NCBI RefSeq assembly: GCF_024662015.1 | Contig: NZ_CP102480.1 | Coordinates: 186,001-250,000 of the forward strand | Reading direction: 5' to 3' | DNA from: Nisaea acidiphila | GTDB lineage: Bacteria > Pseudomonadota > Alphaproteobacteria > Thalassobaculales > Thalassobaculaceae | Length of the DNA: 64,000 bases | Part shown: positions 27,804 through 35,574 of the stretch, in pieces | How positions within the stretch are numbered: the first letter of the stretch is position 1 | How the letters are laid out: the number at the start of each line of letters is the position of its first letter | Position numbers and translations under genes: made by a program | Notes under the pieces: model-generated | What the model was told of the DNA's origin: nothing | The model's database searches: none | What the model saw: the letters and a program-made list of their open reading frames with translations, nothing else

Positions 27804-29450
27804 ATGTATTTCGGTGAATTGCCGGTCGCGGAGGCCGAGGGCGCGATCCTCGCCCACAGCCGCCGGCTCGACGGCCGCAGTCTGAAAAAAGGCCGGATAC
27901 TCGAAGCAGACGATCTGGCCGCTCTGAAAGCCGCGGGGATCGAGCGCGTTGTCTGCGCGCGCCTCGACCGGGGCGACATCGCTGAGGACCGGGCTGCGGA
28001 CATTCTGGCCGAAGCCGCCCGCGGTGCTGAAACCCGCGCCGGCAGCGCTTTTACCGGTCGGGCCAACCTCTTCGCAGAAACCGATGGGGTCGTGCTCTAC
28101 GATCCGGCCCGGCTCGATGCGTTCAACCTGGTCGACGAGAGCGTCACTCTCGGGCTCGTCCCCCCGTTTCAGGCCGTCTCCGCCGGACAGATGATCGGAA
28201 CGCTGAAGATCATTCCCTTTGCCGTTCCGGAAAGCCTTGTGCGGATTGCCGAAGCGCTCGCGACCCAGGGCGGTCCGCTGGTCAGCGTTAAAGCCTTCTC
28301 GCCGATTGACACCATCCTTCTGCAAACGCATCTGCCCGGCACAAAGGAAAGCGTCCTCGACAGCACGATGCGCGTGACGGCCGACCGCCTGGATGCACTC
28401 GGCTCAAGTCTGATTTCAGAAACGCGCTGCGAGCATGCGCTCGACGCGCTCTCTTCAGCGATCCGGCAAGCGGAGGCAGCGAAACCGGGCCTGATCCTGA
28501 TCTCCGGCGCATCCGCTGTGGTCGATCGCCGTGACATCATCCCGAGCGCGATCGAACAGGTCGGCGGCGAGATCCTGCATTTCGGCATGCCGGTCGATCC
28601 CGGCAACCTGATGCTCATCGGCCGGATTGGAAAGATCCCGGTCATCGGCATGCCGGGTTGTGCACGCTCGCCGAAGCTGAACGGGTTCGATTGGGCGCTG
28701 CAGCGGATATGCGCCGGCCTCGAGCTCCGGCCGCAGGACATCATGCGGATGGGAGCCGGCGGCTTGCTGAAAGACGTTGCCCATCGCCCTCTGCCCCGGG
28801 CCAGCGCGAAACGGACCGACAAAGCCGGCAAACAGCGGGAGCGGCCGGAAATAGCGGCCATCGTGCTTGCGGCCGGCAAATCGACGCGAATGGGCCCGAC
28901 AAACAAGCTGCTCGGCACACTTGATGGCACGCCGCTTGTCCGCCACGTGGCGGGAGCAGCTCTCGCCTCGTCCGCAGGCAAGGTCCTTGTGGTCACAGGA
29001 CACGAGCCGGACAAGATTAGAACCGCCCTCTCCGGTCTCGATGTCGGCTTCATCCACAACCCCGATTTCGCCGCCGGGCTGAGTACCAGCGTGCGCGCCG
29101 GGATTTCGGCCTTGCCTGTGGGGACTGAAGCCGCAGTCATTTGCCTCGGCGACATGCCGCATGTCGGCGCGGACGTTCTGAACAGGCTGATCTCGGCTTA
29201 TGACCCGGTCGAAGGCCGGGCCATCATTGTCCCTGTACAGGAAGGGAAACGCGGTAACCCGATCCTCTGGGACAGCCGTTTTTTTTCGGAAATGCAGGAA
29301 CTCTCCGGCGACCGCGGCGCGAAGGCATTGCTGGCCGAGTTTGCCGATCTCGTCCACGAGGTCGAGCTGTCAGAGCCCGGCGTTCACCTCGATATCGATA
29401 CCCCCGAAATGCTGAGAGAAGCGGGCGGCCAGCCCGAAAAGGTGGAGTGA
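27804..29450 (+). CDS. Molybdopterin-binding domain / MocA-like nucleotidyltransferase fusion
   Basis: 548 residues in two units. Residues 1-330 carry an MPT-binding (MoeA/MogA-like) fold: FGELPVAEAEGAILAHS, then LILISGASAVVDRRDIIPSAIEQ and GKIPVIGMPGCARSPK. After a basic linker (RASAKRTDKAGKQRERPE), residues ~350-548 form a MobA/MocA-type NTP transferase with VLAAGKSTRMGPTNKLL, the metal aspartate in LGDMPHV and GKRGNPILW. It should make the cytidine (MCD) form of Moco used by xanthine-dehydrogenase-family enzymes. It is 7 nt downstream of the XdhC Rossmann gene. Confidence 0.88.
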   Translation: MYFGELPVAEAEGAILAHSRRLDGRSLKKGRILEADDLAALKAAGIERVVCARLDRGDIAEDRAADILAEAARGAETRAGSAFTGRANLFAETDGVVLYDPARLDAFNLVDESVTLGLVPPFQAVSAGQMIGTLKIIPFAVPESLVRIAEALATQGGPLVSVKAFSPIDTILLQTHLPGTKESVLDSTMRVTADRLDALGSSLISETRCEHALDALSSAIRQAEAAKPGLILISGASAVVDRRDIIPSAIEQVGGEILHFGMPVDPGNLMLIGRIGKIPVIGMPGCARSPKLNGFDWALQRICAGLELRPQDIMRMGAGGLLKDVAHRPLPRASAKRTDKAGKQRERPEIAAIVLAAGKSTRMGPTNKLLGTLDGTPLVRHVAGAALASSAGKVLVVTGHEPDKIRTALSGLDVGFIHNPDFAAGLSTSVRAGISALPVGTEAAVICLGDMPHVGADVLNRLISAYDPVEGRAIIVPVQEGKRGNPILWDSRFFSEMQELSGDRGAKALLAEFADLVHEVELSEPGVHLDIDTPEMLREAGGQPEKVE

Positions 29451-29451
29451 G

Positions 29452-29886
29452 ATGAGCGACGCGCTCTATCAGGCGGAGATCCTGCGTCTCGCCAAGGAAG
29501 GCCGCGGCAACCGGCGGCTGGAAGACGCGGATGCGAGCGCAAGGGTGGACAACCCGCTCTGCGGAGACAGGGTGACGATCGATCTGAAACTGGAAGACGG
29601 CAAGGTCACAGAGGTCGGCCACCGGGTCCAGGGGTGCGCGCTCTGCGAAGCGTCGGCCGCGCTCATCAGGGAAAACGCCCCCGGACACGATTTGCATGAT
29701 CTGGAAGCGGTCCGTAATCGCCTGATCGCTTACCTGGACGGCAGCACAGAGGATAGTCTGGATTGGCAGGGGCTCGAAAGCTTCGCACCGGTCCGCGACT
29801 TCAAGACCCGGCATGACTGTGTCCGGCTGCCGTTCGACGCAGCACTCAAGGCGCTGAAAGAAAAGGAGTCGGGCAACCCGGGTTAG
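29452..29886 (+). CDS. SufU/IscU-like Fe-S cluster scaffold protein
   Basis: 144 residues. The cysteine pattern is C37 and D39 in NPLCGD, C62 (plus C65) in GCALC, and C123 in RHDCVRLPF. The long spacing before the third cysteine matches SufU rather than IscU. Family members bind zinc or nascent Fe-S clusters and accept sulfur from a cysteine desulfurase. The gene starts one base after the cytidylyltransferase-fusion stop, so it is the last gene of the Mo-hydroxylase maturation operon. Delivery of [2Fe-2S] clusters or of Moco sulfur to the same client enzyme is a reasonable inference. Confidence 0.85.
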   Translation: MSDALYQAEILRLAKEGRGNRRLEDADASARVDNPLCGDRVTIDLKLEDGKVTEVGHRVQGCALCEASAALIRENAPGHDLHDLEAVRNRLIAYLDGSTEDSLDWQGLESFAPVRDFKTRHDCVRLPFDAALKALKEKESGNPG

Positions 29887-29895
29887 CGCCGGCGG

Positions 29896-30333
29896 TCAGG
29901 CGAGAATGTCGATAGCTTCTTCGAGCAGTTCGTCGCCGGTGCGGATCACCGCAACGTTGGCTTCCAACTGCCGCTGGGCGCCAATCAGATTGACCGTTTC
30001 CTGCTCGATCGAGACGTTCGGGATCGAGGAGAGACCGTCCTCGTTGGCATCGGCCGCGCTCGGATCGTAGATCGGGAAGGAAGCGGGATCGACAAGCGTG
30101 GTTTGCGTTTGCACACCGGCGGGTCCCGCCGTAGTGGCCTGAACCTCCGTCGGACGGAAGATCCGCTCGCCATTGGCATTTGTTTCCGGAATCTCTTCGC
30201 CCGGGCGCAGCACCTCGTCCGCTGGCGCGGCGACACTGCGGACATTCGCGAGATTGTTCGCGGCATTGCCGGTTCGCGCGCCTGCGGACAGGACACCGGA
30301 AACCGCAATGTTGAGTGCTCCTGAGATGCTCAT
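29896..30333 (-). CDS. Flagellar basal-body rod-like protein (FlgC-like, isolated)
   Basis: 145 residues. The N-terminus ALNIAVSGVLSAGARTGNAANNLAN is the Flg_bb_rod signature (SGL...A...NNLAN). The C-terminus EQETVNLIGAQRQLEANVAVIRTGDELLEEAIDIL is the rod C-terminal heptad helix. The middle is short and proline-rich, as in FlgC. It stands outside any flagellar operon in this window. It could be a paralogue used in the rod or hook junction; the identity as true FlgC is uncertain. Confidence 0.78.
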   Translation of the reverse strand: MSISGALNIAVSGVLSAGARTGNAANNLANVRSVAAPADEVLRPGEEIPETNANGERIFRPTEVQATTAGPAGVQTQTTLVDPASFPIYDPSAADANEDGLSSIPNVSIEQETVNLIGAQRQLEANVAVIRTGDELLEEAIDILA

Positions 30334-30485
30334 ACGACCACCAATAGCTCCGATGGATTAAAAAATAGTTTCGAAATCGGACACTTGCAAGCCGCAACAC
30401 GCCGCCCGGCGGCGTGACGGGGGCCTTCGATGCATGGTATGTGAGAAAACTCAGCTCCGGCAGAACGGAAGGACCGCACCCGAGA

Positions 30486-31271
30486 ATGGATCGACAGCAC
30501 CCTTGCCTAGCCTCGTCAACCGGCCGCCGGACGCGGCCCGGACTGGTTGTCGTCGCGGCGATGCTTTTGCTCTCGGTCTTGGTACCTGCAGCGGGCGCGC
30601 AGACGATCCAATGGTATGTCGAGGTCCTGACAGACCCGATCACAAAGGCGCCTGTGCTTGAAGCACGGATCCTGACCCGCAAGGGTTATCGCTTCCACTT
30701 CCAGAAACGAGAGGACAATTCGCTCTGGGCCGAATTCCGGATGCCACGGCATGTGGAAAAGAGCATCAGCCGAAAGCGCCTGCCCACCTACTGGATCGAC
30801 GGCCGCGATCCGGTGAACTTGGAATCCTTGAAAGAGCTGGAAGTCGGCTTCAAGCCCACTCTGTACGAAATCACCGACAAAGGTGTCCATTTCATCATAT
30901 GGGGCGCGCTGAAGAAGGGCATTGTCCCGCCCCCGCTGCGCGACTTCATGCTCGGCGACACGCTTCACGTCCGCTACTGGACCGAGCTAGGTGAAATGGA
31001 GCAGGCCGAAATCCCGCTAAAAAGGGCCAATGAGGCAATCGCGCAGATGCTCAATCTGGCGCCGCTCAACCGCGCGCCGGAAGTCGCAGAACAGCGCCGG
31101 AGCGAGACTTTCGAGACAGTGGCGCGACATTTTCTGGATTTCTGCGACGAACTCAGGTTCGTCGGCAGCGACAATGATTTCGACCTTTGCCGGGACCGCT
31201 TCGTCGCCTGCAGCGAGGCACCAAATCAGTCCGAGGAAAGCTTTAGAAGTTGCTTGAACGAAGGCGAATAA
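30486..31271 (+). CDS. Uncharacterised exported protein
   Basis: 261 residues from the ATG at 30486, chosen because it gives a signal peptide ending at about GAQ (hydrophobic core LVVVAAMLLLSVLVPAAG). The mature protein begins TIQWYVEVLTDPITKAPVLEARI and is a mixed alpha/beta sequence with Cys residues near the C-terminus (DFCDEL, DLCRDRF, SCLNEGE) that could form disulfides. I recognise no family. It is divergent from the FlgC-like gene and convergent with the SprA-related gene, 8 nt away. Confidence 0.7.
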   Translation: MDRQHPCLASSTGRRTRPGLVVVAAMLLLSVLVPAAGAQTIQWYVEVLTDPITKAPVLEARILTRKGYRFHFQKREDNSLWAEFRMPRHVEKSISRKRLPTYWIDGRDPVNLESLKELEVGFKPTLYEITDKGVHFIIWGALKKGIVPPPLRDFMLGDTLHVRYWTELGEMEQAEIPLKRANEAIAQMLNLAPLNRAPEVAEQRRSETFETVARHFLDFCDELRFVGSDNDFDLCRDRFVACSEAPNQSEESFRSCLNEGE

Positions 31272-31279
31272 GGCTTTGA

Positions 31280-32380
31280 TCAAATAACAATATCTAAGGT
31301 CTGTCGCCCGGCGGAAGGATTGAAGTCAAAGGGTGACCGGCGATCGGTCCGCTCCCCCAAAAGTTTCGAGTCTTGCTCGTCCTCCGGACGCACGGCAAAC
31401 GGGCCGCTCTCCGAAGCGTTCTCGCCGATGGACCGACCGGAGAGCTCAGGTCCGTTCTCTCCGGAATTGTCTGTGCCCGCCCCATCGAGCACGGAGGAAA
31501 TCGGACCGGACTCAGCACTACGCTCTGTCTCCGCGGCCTCCGCAGGCCCGGTTTCGGGCGAAGCTATCTCCGTGTCGTCGGTCGCCTCTTCCCCCCCCTC
31601 GAACAACGCCTCCAGTTCTTCCGCTGATTCCTGAGCCTGTTCGGCGCGCGCCTGCTGGATCCCCTGCGTCGCCTGTGCGGCAACGGCGCGATCTGCCCCG
31701 GAGGGCTCAGCCGGCGCCAAGGCCGCGCTGCGCACTTGTTGCAGCTTGCGGATGGTCGCTTCGGGATCGCCTGGGATGGGGCTCGCGTCGATCGGCACTT
31801 CGCCGCCGACCGCGTAGCGGTTGCCGTCGGGGCCGGACTGGTAGGTGTAGGAGATCGCGCCGGCATACTGGCCACCGACCGCCTTATGTGCCTGCTCGTG
31901 GCGGCGCACTTCGGCGTCGCGCTGCTTCAAGTCGTCGACGATTTCCTGCTCTTCTTCGGAAAGCTCGCCATTGCCGGTTTCTTCCTCGCCTTCCGCGGCA
32001 GAGGCATCCTGCGCGCCCTCTTGAGACGGTTCGGACGGCTCGACGATCGCAGCCCCCGGCCCGGAGCCGCTTTCCTCCCCTTCTTCGCCTTCTCCGTCTT
32101 CTTCCTGGACGGCGGCAATGCTCGGAGGCGCCAAGAGTCCGTTCAGTCCGGAAACGAAAAACGGTCCCTCGTCTTCGCCGTCTCCCGCCTCTCCGTTCCC
32201 AAACGGGGCAATAACGACGGAAGACGGTACACCGGATTCCTCAGGAGTACCGGCATTGCCTGCGGCGCCGCTCTCGACGGATTGGAAGGGAGTGTCCTCA
32301 TCCTGGTTTCGGCCGAACACCGAACCTATAAAGGCGCTGTTCGCGCGGATGATGATACCTGTGTCGACGCCAGAGACCAT
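31280..32380 (-). CDS. SprA-related / putative metalloprotease CJM1_0395 family protein
   Basis: 366 residues. The recognisable core, LKQRDAEVRRHEQAHKAVGGQYAGAISYTYQSGPDGNRYAVGGEVPIDASPIPGDPEAT, contains the HEQAH motif that resembles a zinc-protease HEXXH site and is the hallmark of the family. Long acidic, low-complexity Glu/Ser/Gly-rich regions flank it on both sides. There is no obvious signal peptide. Family members are widespread but not biochemically characterised, so peptidase activity is inference. Confidence 0.85.
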   Translation of the reverse strand: MVSGVDTGIIIRANSAFIGSVFGRNQDEDTPFQSVESGAAGNAGTPEESGVPSSVVIAPFGNGEAGDGEDEGPFFVSGLNGLLAPPSIAAVQEEDGEGEEGEESGSGPGAAIVEPSEPSQEGAQDASAAEGEEETGNGELSEEEQEIVDDLKQRDAEVRRHEQAHKAVGGQYAGAISYTYQSGPDGNRYAVGGEVPIDASPIPGDPEATIRKLQQVRSAALAPAEPSGADRAVAAQATQGIQQARAEQAQESAEELEALFEGGEEATDDTEIASPETGPAEAAETERSAESGPISSVLDGAGTDNSGENGPELSGRSIGENASESGPFAVRPEDEQDSKLLGERTDRRSPFDFNPSAGRQTLDIVI

Positions 32381-32589
32381 TTCTATCCCTAATTACCGGA
32401 TCTTCTGCCCGGAGTTCTGGAAACTGGAAAATAAGTCAAACCGTACGGCCGGTCAATCTGATGCCAATCACGAAACAGTGCCTGCCGAAGCGTCAGCGCA
32501 TTTGCATCGACGCCAATTCAGCTTATTTATCAGAAGCGCCCAGGATCGGCATCCGCTCTCCCGCCCGGCGTCCAAAGCAGGAAAAACAG

Positions 32590-33810
32590 GTGACCCCCGT
32601 GACCGGAAAGCCAAAGGCACCCCCGATACTCGTGCTGATCGCCGCAACGGCGACAGGGCCGCTGGCGCTCAACCTTTTCGTGCCCTCGATGCCGGGTCTG
32701 GTATCCCTCTTCGGCACCGATTACGGGACCGTTCAGCTTACCCTCACGCTCTATCTCGCCGGCGTTGCGATCGGCCAGCTCATTTACGGTCCGGTCTCCG
32801 ATCGCATCGGGCGCCGACCGACTCTGCTGGCCGGGCTCGGCGTTTTCGCTCTCGCAAGCCTGCTCTGCGCTTTTGCGACCTCGATCGACCTGCTGATCGC
32901 GGGACGCGTATTCCAGGCCCTCGGCGGCTGTGCCGGCATGGTGCTCGGCCGCGCCATCGTGCGCGACGTCTATGAACGCGACGAGGCCGCCCCGGTTATC
33001 GCTTACATCACGATGGCAATGGCCGTCGCGCCGATGATCGGACCTGCTGTCGGTGGCTACCTCGACAGCGCATTCGGCTGGTACGCTGGATTTCTCCTCG
33101 TCGCCGCCGCCGGCGGAGCCGTTCTCGTCTATGCTTTTCCGACACTGCATGAGACGCACCAGCAACGTGACGAACGGATCGACGTTGCAGGACTGCTGCG
33201 CAATTACGGTGCCCTGCTCTCATCCAAGGCATATCTCGGCTATACCCTGAACACCTCATTCTCGATCGGCTGCTTCTTCGCGTTTCTCTCCTCCGCGCCT
33301 TACGTCACGATCGAGATTCTGGGCCTGGGGCCGCAGATCTACGGCTTTTATTTCATCGTCGTCTCGCTCTCCTACATGTCGGGCAATTTCATCGCGACAC
33401 GGATCTCCCGGCGCCTCGGGATCGACCGGATGATCCTGCTCGGCTGCAGCGTCTCGCTCCTCGGCGCATTCGTCCTGACAACCCTGTCCGCACTCGACGT
33501 AATCAGCGCGACCGCGATCTTCCTCCCGTTTGCGCTCGTCGCCTTCGGAAACGGCATGAGCCAGCCCAACGCGATCGCCGGATCTGTCAGCGTCAACCCG
33601 GCCATCGCGGGCGCCGCATCCGGACTGATGGGCTTCATGCAGATGTGCGCCGGCGGTCTGGCGACCGTTCTGGTCGGCTATTTTCAGGACGCGACCGGTT
33701 ATTCTGCACTCGCATATGCGCTCCTGATCGGCACGTTCGGCGCCCATGTCAGCCTGTTTCTGGCCCGCCGGGCGACCCTGCGTGAAGGCGCCATGGAAGC
33801 GGCTGAATGA
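32590..33810 (+). CDS. Bcr/CflA-family drug-resistance MFS transporter
   Basis: 406 residues from the GTG at 32590, which has AGGAAAA upstream; upstream in-frame ATG starts would add a non-membrane leader. Twelve transmembrane segments are expected. The MFS motif GPVSDRIGRRPTLLAG follows segment 2, and GRVFQALGGCAGMVLGRAIVRD is the Bcr/CflA-type segment 4 region. It is an inner-membrane proton-driven exporter of drugs or small metabolites. Its stop overlaps the start of the next gene (ATGA), so the two are coupled. Confidence 0.9.
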   Translation: MTPVTGKPKAPPILVLIAATATGPLALNLFVPSMPGLVSLFGTDYGTVQLTLTLYLAGVAIGQLIYGPVSDRIGRRPTLLAGLGVFALASLLCAFATSIDLLIAGRVFQALGGCAGMVLGRAIVRDVYERDEAAPVIAYITMAMAVAPMIGPAVGGYLDSAFGWYAGFLLVAAAGGAVLVYAFPTLHETHQQRDERIDVAGLLRNYGALLSSKAYLGYTLNTSFSIGCFFAFLSSAPYVTIEILGLGPQIYGFYFIVVSLSYMSGNFIATRISRRLGIDRMILLGCSVSLLGAFVLTTLSALDVISATAIFLPFALVAFGNGMSQPNAIAGSVSVNPAIAGAASGLMGFMQMCAGGLATVLVGYFQDATGYSALAYALLIGTFGAHVSLFLARRATLREGAMEAAE

Positions 33811-34382
33811 GCAGCCGGCACGGCGCAGATGCCGAAGAGCTTCTGGAGAAGGCAATAGACCTCCTGGGCGCGGCTCCGGTGGACCGGAACGCGCCGTTCC
33901 GCTATCCGGTGCTGGCTACGGCGGACGGGTCGGGCGGCGCCGATGCCCGCACGCTGATCCTTCGTTCCTTCGAGCGGGAGCACTGGCGCGTCACACTTCA
34001 TACCGACCGGCGCAGCGCTAAAATCCGCGAACTCGGCACTCCCCAAACTGTTACCCTCGTCTTCTACGATCACGGCGTCGGCCTCCAGGTGAGACTCCGC
34101 GGCCGGATCGCCGTGGTCGGGGACGACTGCAAGAGGCACGCGGCATGGGAAGCACTCCCCCCGAGCAACAGGCGCAATTACCTGGCCGCCCACCCGCCGG
34201 GAACGCCGCTGCCCGCTCCGGGCGATGGCATTCCTGAAAATAACCCGGGCGGAGGCTTCGAGAACTTCGCTGTGCTCGGCTTCGCGCCCGACAGCGTAGA
34301 CATCCTCAAGCTCTCGCCCGAAGGCAATCGCCGGTACCGGCTGGCGCCTCCAAACGGCAGCGGATCCTGGCTCGTGCCCTGA
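33807..34382 (+). CDS. Pyridoxamine 5'-phosphate oxidase-like FMN-binding protein (Alr4036 type)
   Basis: 191 residues. The FMN-binding split-barrel motifs RYPVLATADGSGGADARTLILR and HTDRRSAKIRELGTPQTVTLVFYD resemble the Alr4036/PNPOx-like family, with VDILKLSPEGNRRYRL at the C-terminus. It is shorter than PdxH and lacks its C-terminal dimerisation block, so true pyridoxal-phosphate synthesis is unlikely. The ATGA overlap with the MFS gene indicates one transcript. Confidence 0.82.
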   Translation: MSSRHGADAEELLEKAIDLLGAAPVDRNAPFRYPVLATADGSGGADARTLILRSFEREHWRVTLHTDRRSAKIRELGTPQTVTLVFYDHGVGLQVRLRGRIAVVGDDCKRHAAWEALPPSNRRNYLAAHPPGTPLPAPGDGIPENNPGGGFENFAVLGFAPDSVDILKLSPEGNRRYRLAPPNGSGSWLVP

Positions 34383-34391
34383 GGCCGCGCC

Positions 34392-34736
34392 TCAGCGTTC
34401 AAAAATGTCGAGTTTCAGGCCCTCGGACTCGCCCAGCCAGAAAACATGCGCAGTATGGTCGCGGAGTTCGTCTCCGGTTTCGGCATGGACGAAAACGGTG
34501 AGCCCCTCACGATTGAGTGCAAGCCAGGGAATGAAAGTGCCAAATAGCTCCGGCGCGAATGCGACCTGATAACTGAAGCGCGGGTGAGGCCCGACCGGTT
34601 TTTCGTGGAACCGGCCCATCTCGATATCGAAGCGGCGTTCGATCTCCTCGCGCAAGCGCCGGGCCGTTTCGGCGGTCTCGGAATCGAAATAGATGTGTGC
34701 GTGATAGCCTTTGATCTCTGACGTCTCTTTCGGCAT
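34392..34736 (-). CDS. DOPA 4,5-dioxygenase family protein
   Basis: 114 residues from the ATG at 34736 (AAAGGAAA upstream). The histidine motifs GYHAHIYFD, GPHPRFSYQVAF, VFVHAETGDELRDHTAHVFWLG match the DOPA-dioxygenase/aromatic ring-opening family, which cleaves catechols with Fe(II). It is a single small domain in the cytosol. It is convergent with the PNPOx-like gene (9 nt apart). The physiological catechol substrate is unknown. Confidence 0.85.
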   Translation of the reverse strand: MPKETSEIKGYHAHIYFDSETAETARRLREEIERRFDIEMGRFHEKPVGPHPRFSYQVAFAPELFGTFIPWLALNREGLTVFVHAETGDELRDHTAHVFWLGESEGLKLDIFER

Positions 34737-35013
34737 GTATATTTCCTTTCGGTAGGGTCGAATCATGAACCAGCCGCCAGAGCAGCGCCAGACGACATTT
34801 CAGCTCCCGGCGCGGCGATGCTTTGACGAATTGCGCAAATGCTGTTGCACTTGTCCGGTCCGAGCCACGGCAAAAAGGCCCCTGCGATGACGCATGAGGC
34901 CCGGAGGTCTGCGATATCGGCTGTAAAGCACCGACGAGGCGCGGACCCGGCAGCCAGATAGTCAGTATGGGCTGCACGATAAAAACGGAGACAAACTGCG
35001 TGGGTCATCCAAG
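34737..35013. other. Intergenic gap without recognisable features
   Basis: 277 nt between the DOPA-dioxygenase-like start and the PAS_5 start, holding promoters for both divergent genes presumably. I see no terminator, RNA motif or conserved box here. Confidence 0.5.
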
Positions 35014-35568
35014 ATGAACTCGCCCGACATCTCAATCCGCGACAGCCTTAGCAGCGCCGGACGGGATTTTCTCGACTATTGGCTCTCACTGCGGGCCGGT
35101 CGGATGATGCCCGATCGCGCAGAGTTCGACCCGAGCAATATCAAACACCTTCTCCCGAACATCGTTATTCACGAGTTGATCGCCCCCGACAATATCCGCC
35201 TCAGGCTGGTCGGGACAGCGATCGTGCGCCATTACGGCAGCGAGAGCACCGGAAAAAACTACCTCGATTTCGTCGAGCCCGACCGGCGGGCAAAGGCATC
35301 CAAGGCGATCTTCCTCGTGAGAAACCATCCGGCAGGAATGACGGTCACGCTGATATCTTCTCTGGACAGCGGCAACCTCGATTTCCGCCAGACCGTCGCG
35401 CTGCCGATCGGTGACGAGAGAGAAAACAGAAAGTTCGTCTATTTCTGCAGCACGCGTCAGGAGCGATCCGAGCGATCGCTGACGGAACCGGAGCGCCTCG
35501 CAGTGCAGAATGTCATGGATCGCAGATTTTTCGATATCGGTGCCGGCATTCCCGATTTTACCGACTGA
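35014..35568 (+). CDS. PAS_5-domain protein
   Basis: 184 residues. The sequence DFLDYWLSLRAGRMMPDRAEFDPSNIKHLLPNIVIHELIAPDNIRLRLVGTAIVRHYGSESTGKNYLDFVEP matches the alphaproteobacterial PAS_5 family, single PAS-fold proteins with unknown ligand and no output domain. It probably senses a small molecule and acts on a partner. Its stop is 6 nt from the convergent sodium-symporter gene. Rhodospirillales genomes typically carry several copies. Confidence 0.8.
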   Translation: MNSPDISIRDSLSSAGRDFLDYWLSLRAGRMMPDRAEFDPSNIKHLLPNIVIHELIAPDNIRLRLVGTAIVRHYGSESTGKNYLDFVEPDRRAKASKAIFLVRNHPAGMTVTLISSLDSGNLDFRQTVALPIGDERENRKFVYFCSTRQERSERSLTEPERLAVQNVMDRRFFDIGAGIPDFTD

Positions 35569-35574
35569 ATAAGG

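Noticed and set aside
31373-32392. Several plus-strand frames opposite the SprA-related gene
   Set aside because: They are Arg/Pro-rich translations of its acidic low-complexity regions; the HEQAH core fixes the minus strand as coding.
34763-35035. 90-residue ORF between the DOPA-dioxygenase and PAS_5 genes
   Set aside because: Composition is unlike the neighbours, with no ribosome-binding site and overlap with the PAS_5 start.
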